This document shows, in pieces, positions 55,939-64,000 of a stretch of DNA of 64,000 nucleotides. The notes under the pieces are model-generated. The model was given only the letters and a program-made list of their open reading frames with translations, had not been told where the DNA came from and did no database searches. This DNA comes from Rhizobium sp. LC145 (lineage in GTDB: Bacteria > Pseudomonadota > Alphaproteobacteria > Rhizobiales > Rhizobiaceae), in NCBI RefSeq assembly GCF_001005825.1, contig NZ_LBHV01000013.1:1-64000 (forward strand). The letters run 5' to 3'. The position numbers and the translations under genes are program-made. Position 1 is the first letter of the stretch. Each line of letters begins with the position of its first letter.

Positions 55939-57747
55939 TCAGGCCACCTGCACAAGGTGGCCTTCGGAAACCTCGCGGTATTCCCGCTTCGGCGGTTGAT
56001 AGTCCATCGAACGCACCGGGCTTTTCAGCTCTTCGTTGGAGATACCCCGGCGGATGCCGCGACGCGCGGGATCCGGCACCGGAACAGCCGCCATCAGCTT
56101 CTTCGTGTAAGGATGCTGCGGATTTTCGAACACCGCCGCGCGCGGGCCGATCTCGACGATCTCTCCGAGATACATCACCGCCACACGGTGGCTCACCCGC
56201 TCCACTACCGCCATGTCGTGGCTGATGAAGAGAAAAGCGAGGTTCAGGCTCTGCTGCAAGTCGAGCAACAGGTTGCACACCTGCGCCTTGATTGACACGT
56301 CGAGCGCCGAAACGCTTTCGTCAGCCACGATAACCTTGGGATCGAGCGAGAGCGCGCGGGCGATCGCGATACGCTGGCGCTGACCGCCAGAGAATTCATG
56401 CGGATACCGGCTCATCATCGCCGGCGAAAGGCCGACGCGCTCGAGCAGGTCGGCCGTCTTGTCGCGGGCTTGCTTGGGGCTCCCGAGTTTGTGCTTGATG
56501 AAGGGCTCGGAGATCGCCGCGCCCACGGTCATGCGTGGGTTGAGAGACGAGAACGGATCCTGGAAGATCATCTGCACGCTCTTGCGCAGATTGCGCAGAC
56601 CCATCTGATCGAGAGCCCGCACATCGTAACCATCGAGGGAGACATCGCCGCTGGTCGGTTCGATCAGCCGCATGATGGAACGGCCGGTCGTGGACTTGCC
56701 GCAGCCGGATTCACCGACCAGCGACAAGGTCTCGCCCTGGAAGAGATCGAAGGAAATATCCTCGACCGCATGAACCGCACCGGTCTGGCGCGAAAAGAGG
56801 CCGGAGCGGATGGGGAAGCGGGTCACGAGGTTCTTCACCGCGAGAACCGGCGTCCGGCCGCTTTCAACGGTTGCCGCAACCTCGGCCGGCTCGGCCGCCT
56901 CACCCGTCTTGATGTCCACCACCGGGAAACGGGTCGGCCACTTGCGCTCCTTCATGGAGCCGAGCTTCGGCACCGCGGAGAGAAGTGCGCGCGTATAGGG
57001 ATGCCTGCCACGCAGGAAGACCTCGTCGGTCGGCCCGGTCTCCACCTGCTCGCCGCGATACATCACGATCGTCCTGTCGGCGATCTCGGCCACCACGCCC
57101 ATATCGTGGGTGATGAAGAGGACCGACATTCCCTCCTCTTCCTGCAGTACCTTGATGAGGTCGAGGATCTGTCCCTGAATGGTGACATCGAGCGCGGTGG
57201 TCGGCTCGTCAGCGATCAGGAGCTTGGGGCGGGAGGCGAGCGCCATGGCGATCATCACGCGTTGGCGCATGCCGCCGGAGAACTGATGCGGATAGTCGTC
57301 GAAGCGCGAGGCGGCATTCGGGATGCGCACCTTTTCGAGCAACCGTACCGTCTCAGCGCGCGCTTCCTGCTTGGAGAGCCCCTTGTGACGGATGAGCACC
57401 TCGGAAATCTGCCGTCCGATCGTGAAGATCGGGTTCAGCGAGGTCATCGGCTCCTGGAAGATCATCGAGGCGTCGTTGCCGCGCACGCCGCGCATCTCCC
57501 TTTCGGAAAGCGCGAGGATGTCCTTGCCGGCAAGCAGGATCTTGCCCTCGATGCGGCTGGAGCCGGGCGCGAGGAGGCGCATGATCGAAAGCGAGGTGAC
57601 GCTCTTGCCCGAACCGCTCTCGCCGACGATCGCCACGGTCTCGCCGGGACGAACGTCGAAGGACATGTCGCGCACCACGCTTTTCCATGCCCCATCAACG
57701 AGGAAGGAGGTGGTGAGGTTCTCGACGGAAAGGACGGGGGCTTCGCT
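55939..57747 (-). CDS. Fused dipeptide ABC transporter ATPase (DppD-DppF)
   Basis: 602 residues from ATG 57747 (GAGGGA before it). Two complete ATPase units: [18 protein letters not shown] with [14 protein letters not shown] and then [17 protein letters not shown] with [15 protein letters not shown], each followed by Walker B and an oligopeptide-type end. It powers the DppBC permease. ATG 57765 overlaps the upstream stop as ATGA and is an alternative start. Confidence 0.95.
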   Translation of the reverse strand, partial: SEAPVLSVENLTTSFLVDGAWKSVVRDMSFDVRPGETVAIVGESGSGKSVTSLSIMRLLAPGSSRIEGKILLAGKDILALSEREMRGVRGNDASMIFQEPMTSLNPIFTIGRQISEVLIRHKGLSKQEARAETVRLLEKVRIPNAASRFDDYPHQFSGGMRQRVMIAMALASRPKLLIADEPTTALDVTIQGQILDLIKVLQEEEGMSVLFITHDMGVVAEIADRTIVMYRGEQVETGPTDEVFLRGRHPYTRALLSAVPKLGSMKERKWPTRFPVVDIKTGEAAEPAEVAATVESGRTPVLAVKNLVTRFPIRSGLFSRQTGAVHAVEDISFDLFQGETLSLVGESGCGKSTTGRSIMRLIEPTSGDVSLDGYDVRALDQMGLRNLRKSVQMIFQDPFSSLNPRMTVGAAISEPFIKHKLGSPKQARDKTADLLERVGLSPAMMSRYPHEFSGGQRQRIAIARALSLDPKVIVADESVSALDVSIKAQVCNLLLDLQQSLNLAFLFISHDMAVVERVSHRVAVMYLGEIVEIGPRAAVFENPQHPYTKKLMAAVPVPDPARRGIRRGISNEELKSPVRSMDYQPPKREYREVSEGHLVQVA

Positions 57748-57761
57748 CATACGGGCTTCCC

Positions 57762-58526
57762 TCATTGGGGTTTCCATGGAGTTGCGAAGGAGGCCGACGG
57801 GCGGCCTTCGGCCTCCCGCGCTGCTTCGAGTTCGGCGATCTTCTGGTCGATGACGCGACGGTCGATCATCCCGTGGGGGTTCTCGCGCGTCGGCATGGTT
57901 TCGGCCACGTGCACGTAACGTTCCTGCGCCACGGCATGGAGGCGGCGCAGTTCGGCAAGCGGATCGGCATGGTCGTCCGCGTTGATCCTGAGCCAGGGGT
58001 AGTCCTGGTCTCGACAGATGACGAGCACGGCGGACTGCCTGCCACGCTTGTCTCCTCCGGCAGCCTCGCCGGCGTCCATGGCGTCGAGCAAGCGTTCGGC
58101 CAAGGGCGCTCCGGCGGCAGCGCGCTCCTTGTAGACCCGCAACGTTTCGGCAATCACCTGCGGCCCGGCAAGCATGTTGCCGGCAACCGAAACGTTGTCG
58201 TCCAACAGGTGCCCGGCCCAGTCGATGCAGCTCTCGCCGGTAAAGGCGGCATTGCGGCCCTCGGCGTCGATCAGGTGGAGCTGGCGCTGGCGGTGGCCGC
58301 CGTCGCGCGCCGTGAGCGTCTCGATCACCTCGTCCGGCGATTTGCCCTCTTCCAGAAGCTTCAAGCCGTCGGTGCCGTAGAGCGGGCTCACGAAGGCCTG
58401 CGTGGCGATGGCGCCCACCCTGCCCTTGATGTGCGGCACCGCACAGCCGACCGCGAAGAACCGGCTTGCGACGGCAACGCCGAAATGGCCGCTCTCGGGA
58501 TCGCGCGCGACGATCGACCAGGTCAT
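57762..58526 (-). CDS. DUF1028 Ntn-hydrolase-type protein
   Basis: 254 residues: MTWSIVARDPESGHFGVAVA, SRFFAVGCAVPHIKGRVGAI and DGGHRQRQLHLID, GNMLAGPQVI match DUF1028, an Ntn-hydrolase-like fold. Often located with gamma-glutamyltransferase and peptide ABC genes, suggesting peptide or amide hydrolysis. Catalytic residue not assigned. Confidence 0.9.
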   Translation of the reverse strand: MTWSIVARDPESGHFGVAVASRFFAVGCAVPHIKGRVGAIATQAFVSPLYGTDGLKLLEEGKSPDEVIETLTARDGGHRQRQLHLIDAEGRNAAFTGESCIDWAGHLLDDNVSVAGNMLAGPQVIAETLRVYKERAAAGAPLAERLLDAMDAGEAAGGDKRGRQSAVLVICRDQDYPWLRINADDHADPLAELRRLHAVAQERYVHVAETMPTRENPHGMIDRRVIDQKIAELEAAREAEGRPSASFATPWKPQ

Positions 58527-58529
58527 GGC

Positions 58530-60314
58530 CTACCTCCCCACCGCATAGGCCTGCATGAGGCGCGGCGTGGCCGCGGCGCGCAGGAGGCCATCGGCATCGC
58601 GGCGCGCGGCCGTCAGGCGGCCGACGCTCCAGGGATCGGCGACGGTGACCTTGTGACCGCGCCGCCGCAGTTCATCGAGTGCCGCGGCGCCGATATTGCT
58701 TTCGACCATGATCTCGCCCGGCGAGCTGGTGCGCGGATAGAAGGAACCGGGGAAATGCGAGGTATGGAAGAGCGGCATGTCGATCGCCGCCTGCAGGTTC
58801 TTGCCATGATGCGCGTAACGCAGGAAGAACGGCAATTGCCACTGGTCCTGCTGATCGCCGCCGGGCGTCCCGAAGGCGAGCGTCGGGCGTCCCTGATGCA
58901 GCGCCAGCGACGGCGTCAGCGTCGTGCGCGGACGCTTGCCGGGCGCAAGCGAAGTGGGCAGGCCCGGCTTCAGCCAGAACATCTGCGCGCGGGAATTCAG
59001 CGCGAAGCCGAGGCCGGGAACGATGGGCGAGGATTGCAGCCAACCGCCCGATGGCGTGGTGGAAACCATATTGCCCCAGCGGTCGATCACATCAATATGG
59101 ACCGTGTCGCCCTTCTTTTCGGAAAGATGCGCCATGGTCGGCTCGTAGACCGTGCCCTTGCCGCTCATCTCGGCGAGCATCGACATGGTGAGATCGAACT
59201 GATTGTCATAGCCCGGCACCCTGCCCGGCCGCAGTTCGAGCGATGCCTCCTTGCCGATCAGCTTGCGGCGCTCGTCGTTATAGCCGTCGGAGAGCAGGTA
59301 TTCGGTCGGCACCTGCGCGAATTCCGGATCGCCGTAATAGACCTCGCGGTCTGCAAAGGCGAGCTTCATCGCTTCCACGACGGTATGCACGAAATCCGGT
59401 CCGGCCGGGTCCATGGCGGCGATATCGAAGCCCTTGAGCAGCGCCAGAGACTGCAGGAGTACAGGCCCCTGCCCCCAAGCCGGCGTCTTGGCGATCGTCC
59501 AGTCGTGATAATCAAAGGTCTGCGGCGCTTCGATCGTCGCGCGCCAGTTCGCCATGTCTTCGGCTGTCAGGACACCCTTGTGGCGGGCGCCGCTCGCATC
59601 CATCACCTCGGCGTCGCGCAGATAGGTGTCGACCGCCTCGGCCACGAAGCCGCGATAGAAGGCATCCCGCGCCGCCTCGACCTGATTTTCGCGGCCGCTC
59701 TTGGCTTCGGCTTCCGCGATGATGCGCTTCCAGGTTTCGGCGAGCACCGGGTTCCTGAAATTGGAATGCGGCTCCGGCACCACGCCACCCGGCACCCAGG
59801 TCTCGTAGGAGGTCGGCCACTCCTTCTCGAAGAATTCCGCCAGTCCCTTGATGGTGGCCGAGACGCGCGGCAGCATCGGATGCCCGTGCTCGGCATAATA
59901 GATAGCCGGCTCAAGAACCTCGCGCACGCTCATCGTGCCGTAGTCGCGCAGCATCAGCATCCAGCCGTCGAAGGCGCCGGGAATCACCGTGGCGAGCAGC
60001 CCGTCGCCTGGAATGAGCTTCAGCCCCTCGGCGGTGTAGTGCTCGATGGTCGCGCCGGCAGGCGCCGGTCCCTGCGCACAGATGACCTCCACCTTGTCCT
60101 TTTTCTTCGAATAGATCACTGCCGGCATACCGCCGCCCGGCCCCACGAGGTGCGGCTCGACGATCTGCAGCACGAGGCCGGTCGCAACCGCCGCATCGAA
60201 GGCATTGCCGCCCTTTTCGAGGATCGCCATGCCGACAGCCGAGGCGATCCAGTGGGTGGAGGTGACGACGCCGAAGGTGCCGAGGATTTCGGGTCTCGTG
60301 GTGAATTCAGTCAT
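58530..60314 (-). CDS. Gamma-glutamyltransferase family protein
   Basis: 594 residues. VTSTHWIASAVGMAILEKGG start, AFADREVYYGD, then KKGDTVHIDVIDRWGNMVST with the nucleophile Thr and PSGGWLQSSPIVPGLGFAL. It lacks a signal peptide, so it acts in the cytoplasm, unlike periplasmic Ggt. It cleaves gamma-glutamyl or related amides imported by the adjacent transporter; substrate not known. Confidence 0.93.
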   Translation of the reverse strand: MTEFTTRPEILGTFGVVTSTHWIASAVGMAILEKGGNAFDAAVATGLVLQIVEPHLVGPGGGMPAVIYSKKKDKVEVICAQGPAPAGATIEHYTAEGLKLIPGDGLLATVIPGAFDGWMLMLRDYGTMSVREVLEPAIYYAEHGHPMLPRVSATIKGLAEFFEKEWPTSYETWVPGGVVPEPHSNFRNPVLAETWKRIIAEAEAKSGRENQVEAARDAFYRGFVAEAVDTYLRDAEVMDASGARHKGVLTAEDMANWRATIEAPQTFDYHDWTIAKTPAWGQGPVLLQSLALLKGFDIAAMDPAGPDFVHTVVEAMKLAFADREVYYGDPEFAQVPTEYLLSDGYNDERRKLIGKEASLELRPGRVPGYDNQFDLTMSMLAEMSGKGTVYEPTMAHLSEKKGDTVHIDVIDRWGNMVSTTPSGGWLQSSPIVPGLGFALNSRAQMFWLKPGLPTSLAPGKRPRTTLTPSLALHQGRPTLAFGTPGGDQQDQWQLPFFLRYAHHGKNLQAAIDMPLFHTSHFPGSFYPRTSSPGEIMVESNIGAAALDELRRRGHKVTVADPWSVGRLTAARRDADGLLRAAATPRLMQAYAVGR

Positions 60315-60353
60315 TCTATTCGTCCTTTATGAAACTCATGCCTCGCGCGGCCA

Positions 60354-61223
60354 TCATGCTTCGCGGGGATCCAGCGCGTCGCGAAGGCCGTCGCCGAGCA
60401 GGTTGAAGCCGATGACGACAAGGAAGATCGCAGCACCCGGCCACATGGCCATCCAGGGCGCCTGGGTCAGGAAATTCTTGGCGACATTGAGCATTGAGCC
60501 CCAGCTCGGCGCGGGCGGCTGTTGGCCAAGCCCGAGGAAGGAGAGGCTTGCCTCGGCGATGATGGCGGTCGCGACCGTCAGCGTCGCCTGAACGATGATC
60601 GGTGCAAAGACGTTCGGAAGGATGTAGCGGGTCATGATATCGAAATGGCCAAGCCCGATGGCGCGGGCACCTTCCACATAATCCTCCGTCTTGACTGCCA
60701 GCACCTGGCCACGCGTCAGCCGCACGAAGATCGGCATGGCCGAGAGGCCGATCGCGATCATCGCGTTCATCAGGCTTGGGCCGAGGAAAGCCGCAAGCGC
60801 GATTGCGGTGATGAGAAAGGGCATGGCAAGCAGCGCCTCGGTGACGCGCGAGATCACCATGTCCACCCAACCGCCGAAATAGCCGGAGACGAGCCCGAAG
60901 GGCACGCCGATCACGACCGCGATCACGACGGACACGACGCCGGCGAGAAGCGAGGCCTGCGCGCCCCAGATCATCCGCGAGAGGATGTCGCGGCCGATAT
61001 CGTCCGTGCCCAGCCAGTGGGTTGCCGACGGCGCCTTGCGGATGGCGGACCAGCTCGTCGCCAGCGGATCGGGGATCGGCAGGACGGGAGCAAGCACGGC
61101 GAGTGCGGTAAAGAAGAAGATGATGACGAGGCCAACGAGAGCGCTTCTGTTGGCCTTCATCTTGCGCCATGCACGGCTCGGCTCGCGGGCTGCCACAGGC
61201 GCGGTTTCTTGGATCGCAGTCAT
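60354..61223 (-). CDS. Dipeptide ABC permease, DppC type
   Basis: 289 residues. N-terminal loop and first helix (LVGLVIIFFFTALAVLAPVL), then the DppC loop WLGTDDIGRDILSRMIWGAQ and five further helices with the EAA-type motif EGARAIGLGHFDIMTRYIL. Pairs with the DppB-type gene whose stop overlaps its start (61220-61223). Confidence 0.95.
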   Translation of the reverse strand: MTAIQETAPVAAREPSRAWRKMKANRSALVGLVIIFFFTALAVLAPVLPIPDPLATSWSAIRKAPSATHWLGTDDIGRDILSRMIWGAQASLLAGVVSVVIAVVIGVPFGLVSGYFGGWVDMVISRVTEALLAMPFLITAIALAAFLGPSLMNAMIAIGLSAMPIFVRLTRGQVLAVKTEDYVEGARAIGLGHFDIMTRYILPNVFAPIIVQATLTVATAIIAEASLSFLGLGQQPPAPSWGSMLNVAKNFLTQAPWMAMWPGAAIFLVVIGFNLLGDGLRDALDPREA

Positions 61224-62167
61224 AGGGTCGCTCTCAGGCGCGGGTTGAGCAGCACGTAAAGCACGTCCGCCAAGAGATTCATGAGGATGAAGCCGACGGC
61301 CGTGCAGAGCACGACGCCCTGCACCACGGCATAATCACGGTTGAAGACGGCATCGACCGTCAGCTTGCCGAAGCCGGGAATGGTGAAGATCTGCTCGGTC
61401 AGCACCGCGCCGGCCAGAAGCTCGCCGAAGAGCAGCGCCGTGAGCGTCACCACCGGCAGCAACGCATTGCGGAAACTGTGGCTGAGGATCACCTCGCGCG
61501 GCGAAAGGCCCTTGGCGCGCGCCGTGCGGATATAGTCGGCGCTCAGCACGCCCAGCATGGCGGAGCGGGTATGGCGCATCACCTGCGCGGCAAGCGCGGT
61601 CGCCAGCACGAAAGCCGGCATGATCATCGTCTGGATGGAGCGCACCGGATCCACGAAGATAGATTCGTAACCGGATGCCGGCAGCCAGCCGAGGTTCACC
61701 GAGACCAGCAGGATGAGCATGATGCCGAGCCAGAAATTCGGCACAGAAAGCCCCGAAAGCGCGACGATATTGGCGATGTAATCCAGCACGGTGTTCTTCT
61801 TTACCGCTGCCAGGATGCCCATCGGAATGCCGATCATGAGCGAGATGATCATCGCCATCACGGCGAGCTGGATGGTCACCGGCAGCTTCTGCATCACCAG
61901 TTCCAGCACGGGCTGGTTGGTGCGCAGCGATATGCCGAAATCGCCGGTCACGATACCGCCGAGCCAATGGACGTATTGCACCGGCACGGGATCGTTCAGG
62001 TGGTATTTCTCACGCAGGAACTCGATCGTCGCCGGGTCGCGCTCCTCTCCCGCCATTGCGAGAATGGGATCGCCGGGCAGAAGCTTCTGCAGCGAGAAGA
62101 CGAAGATGGAAATGATCAGCAGGGTCGGGATCGCGACCAGCAATCGCTTTCCGATATAGACAGGCAT
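61220..62167 (-). CDS. Dipeptide ABC permease, DppB type
   Basis: 315 residues. MPVYIGKRLLVAIPTLLIIS, the periplasmic PGDPILAMAGEERDPATIEF, six membrane helices and the EAA motif RTARAKGLSPREVILSHSF. Forms the channel with DppC. Confidence 0.95.
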   Translation of the reverse strand: MPVYIGKRLLVAIPTLLIISIFVFSLQKLLPGDPILAMAGEERDPATIEFLREKYHLNDPVPVQYVHWLGGIVTGDFGISLRTNQPVLELVMQKLPVTIQLAVMAMIISLMIGIPMGILAAVKKNTVLDYIANIVALSGLSVPNFWLGIMLILLVSVNLGWLPASGYESIFVDPVRSIQTMIMPAFVLATALAAQVMRHTRSAMLGVLSADYIRTARAKGLSPREVILSHSFRNALLPVVTLTALLFGELLAGAVLTEQIFTIPGFGKLTVDAVFNRDYAVVQGVVLCTAVGFILMNLLADVLYVLLNPRLRATL

Positions 62168-62232
62168 GGCGCGCCCTCATTTCTCGAGAGGAGCGCCGCG
62201 CGGACGATACCGTCCACGCGGCGGACAAGGGA

Positions 62233-63744
62233 TTACCCGTCGAACTTCACACCCTGGAGGCGGATCATGCCGTCCGGCGAGGGAACGAAGCCCGTGACAC
62301 CCTTCTTCGACGCCCATATCCAGGACTGGTGGCCGAGATAGATGATCGGCAGGTCCTCATTGAGGATGACGCCGGCCGCATCGTATTTTTCCTTGCGAAC
62401 CGCATCATCGGTCGAGGCGCGCGCCTCGTTGAGGAGCTTGTCGACTTCCGCGTTGCAATACTTCGTGTCGTTGATGCCGCCACCGCAGGAAATGAACTGG
62501 TGGATGTTGCCATCGGGATCGATGCGTCCCGACCAGTCCGAGCGGCTGAGCTGATAATTGCCGCGCGTCTGCTCGTCGAGCAGCGTCGCGAATTCCGTCG
62601 ATTTCAGGCTCACGTCGAAGCCGGCTTCGGCCACCATCGACTGGACGATCTGCATCATCTGGGCCGCGACCGGATTGTTCGGAACCTGCAGCTCGACCGG
62701 CACCCGCTCGAAACCGGCTTCCTGGATGAGGGCCTTGGCCTTTTCGACATCACGCGCCGGCACCGGAAGGTCCTTGTTGTACCATGGGCTTGTCGGAGGA
62801 TAGGGCTGGTTGCCGGCAACCGCCGTGCCTTCATAGACGATCTGGTTCAGCGCATCGCGGTCGATCGCCAGCGAAAATGCCTGGCGCAGGCGCTTGTCCT
62901 TGCCGAACGGGTTATCGGCCCGCGCGCCGTTGGCGATATTCGTGTAAAGCGCCATGTAGCCGATGTTGACGACGGCCTGATAGTTCAGCTTCGCATCTTC
63001 CTTCACCGAAGCGGCATCGGTTGCCGCCAGCCGCTCGATCATGTCCAGATCGCCGGCGCGCAGATTGGCAAGACGCACGGTCGTGTCCGGGATAGGCAGA
63101 TAGGTCACCTTGTCGATGAAGACATTGTCCTTGTTCCAGTAGTCCTGGAACTTCTCCAGCACGATGCGGTCCTGCTGGATGCGCTCGACGAATTTGAACG
63201 GTCCGGCGCAGACCGGATGATTGCCGAAATTGGCGCCGAGTTCCTCCGCCGCCTTCGGCGAGACGATCATGCCGGCACGGTCGGAAAGCTGGGCCAGCAG
63301 CGTCACGTCGGGCGCCTTCAGCGTGAACTTGACTTCATAGCCGCCGACCGCCTCGACCTTCTCGACCGAAGCCAGCTCGCTCTTGCGGCGCGATTCCGGC
63401 AGCTTCATATTCCGCTCGATGGTCGCGACCACGGCCTTGGCATCGAAATCCGTGCCGTCGTGGAACTTCACGCCTTCGCGGAGCTTCATGGTCAGCTCCT
63501 TGGCGTCGCTGGACCAGTTCCACTCCGTCGCGAGCTGCGGCACGATCTTCAGGTCCGGCGAGACATCGACCAGCTTGTCGCACATCGCCGTGTAGACGAT
63601 GCGGCCGACAAAGGTTCGGGACTGGGCGGGATCGAGGACGTCCGGATCGTCCTGGAGGCCGATGCGTAGTTCGGCGGAAGCGGCCGGAAAGGCCAGGAAA
63701 GCGCCGGCCAGCAGCGCGGCTGTGAGCTTGAAAATGGGTTTCAT
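62233..63744 (-). CDS. Peptide-type ABC substrate-binding protein (DppA-like)
   Basis: 503 residues with signal peptide (KLTAALLAGAFLAFPAASA). SBP_bac_5 features: LDPAQSRTFVGRIVYTAMCD, LREGVKFHDGTDFDAKAVVA and YLGHQSWIWASKKGVTGFV. It captures a peptide or related solute in the periplasm for the DppBC permease. First structural gene of the cluster. Confidence 0.95.
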   Translation of the reverse strand: MKPIFKLTAALLAGAFLAFPAASAELRIGLQDDPDVLDPAQSRTFVGRIVYTAMCDKLVDVSPDLKIVPQLATEWNWSSDAKELTMKLREGVKFHDGTDFDAKAVVATIERNMKLPESRRKSELASVEKVEAVGGYEVKFTLKAPDVTLLAQLSDRAGMIVSPKAAEELGANFGNHPVCAGPFKFVERIQQDRIVLEKFQDYWNKDNVFIDKVTYLPIPDTTVRLANLRAGDLDMIERLAATDAASVKEDAKLNYQAVVNIGYMALYTNIANGARADNPFGKDKRLRQAFSLAIDRDALNQIVYEGTAVAGNQPYPPTSPWYNKDLPVPARDVEKAKALIQEAGFERVPVELQVPNNPVAAQMMQIVQSMVAEAGFDVSLKSTEFATLLDEQTRGNYQLSRSDWSGRIDPDGNIHQFISCGGGINDTKYCNAEVDKLLNEARASTDDAVRKEKYDAAGVILNEDLPIIYLGHQSWIWASKKGVTGFVPSPDGMIRLQGVKFDG

Positions 63745-63818
63745 CGATTATCCTCTGTTCTGTTCCCGTTTTTGTTCTTTGCCGTCTCTCCGGCGCTGCA
63801 GGGCTCTGGCCCCTGCCC

Positions 63819-64000
63819 TCAGCCGGTTTCGCTGAGGGGATTCAGTTCCTCATGCTCCATCGACGTGACGCGGATGAGCACTTCCTGCAGGCCGAGAAGG
63901 TGCTCGCGCATGGCCTCGCCAGCCCGCGCCGGATCGCGCGCGGCAATCGCCTCGACGATGCGCTCGTGCTGCACATGGATAACGTTCTGGTCCCGCCGGC
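63819..64000 (-). CDS. GntR/FadR-family regulator, C-terminal part only
   Basis: 60 codons before the window edge: RRDQNVIHVQHERIVEAIAA, RDPARAGEAMREHLLGLQEV, then EHEELNPLSETG and stop TGA 63821-63819. The pattern H..I..AI..RD...A..AM..HL is the end of the FCD ligand domain. It probably controls the downstream uptake genes. The stop lies in a stem (CCCTCAGC/GCTGAGGG) without a T run. Confidence 0.85.
   Translation of the reverse strand, partial: RRDQNVIHVQHERIVEAIAARDPARAGEAMREHLLGLQEVLIRVTSMEHEELNPLSETG

Noticed and set aside
57765-60332. Plus-strand 855-residue open frame
   Set aside because: It is antisense to the DUF1028 and GGT genes, rich in Arg/His/Gly as usual for high-GC shadow frames, and matches no family.

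Overview
The window is a high-GC alphaproteobacterial chromosome segment, most likely from the Rhizobiaceae (Rhizobium/Sinorhizobium/Ensifer/Shinella group). This rests on the core genes at the right: an NDUFS4-like complex I subunit, the order recJ - hom - alaC-type aminotransferase - phaC - sfsA - map - radC, DUF982, DUF6894 and DUF6362 proteins, and promoters of the TTGxxx-N17-TATAAG kind. Genus assignment is inference.

Layout. (1) Positions 1-40,510 are the right-hand ~40 kb of a lambda-like siphovirus prophage whose left end lies outside the window. Its tyrosine integrase ends 36 bp from the 3' end of a tRNA-Arg(TCT), the probable attachment site. Read leftwards from 17.5 kb the late operon runs: small and large terminase, DUF4055 portal, scaffold, capsid, HNH-AP2 endonuclease, repeat-rich head protein, connectors, tail terminator, tail tube, frameshifted tail chaperones, tape measure, DUF2163 protein, NlpC/P60-like protein and the start of a tail-tip gene. 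Several single genes with their own signals (morons) interrupt it. The early-right-like operon (28.5 to 19.0 kb, minus strand) starts with a Cro-like protein and carries a RuvC-like nuclease, a DnaB-like helicase and a DnaA-domain protein. The early-left-like operon (32.8 to 40.4 kb, plus strand) carries ERF annealing protein, YqaJ exonuclease, a NinB fusion, a J-domain protein, HNH nuclease, a MazZ-like pyrophosphohydrolase and the integrase. An S24 repressor lies between them. Five related 18-bp operators sit at the two early promoters, three near 28.55 kb and two near 32.7 kb. The DNA between the two operator clusters, the position of lambda rex genes, carries a TcmP/DUF5131 three-Cys pair, a zinc ribbon protein and a possible 34-codon gene with a strong terminator.

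(2) Positions 40.5-54.1 kb are core chromosome: tRNA-Arg, tRNA-Pro and three tRNA-Glu genes, a double cold-shock protein, glyoxalase I, a PACE efflux protein, recJ, homoserine dehydrogenase, aminotransferase, PHB synthase, sfsA, map and radC.

(3) Positions 54.1-64.0 kb hold a divergent reductase/regulator pair and a minus-strand peptide uptake and breakdown cluster: truncated GntR/FadR-type regulator, DppA-like binding protein, DppB and DppC permeases, gamma-glutamyltransferase, a DUF1028 Ntn-hydrolase and a fused double ATPase.

The items most worth a second look are the -1 frameshift in the tail chaperone gene, the five-operator switch with a probably leaderless cro-like message, and the lysogen-side TcmP/DUF5131 cassette. 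No dedicated endolysin or tail fibre gene was recognised; these probably lie left of position 1. All domain assignments were made by reading the sequence without database searches.
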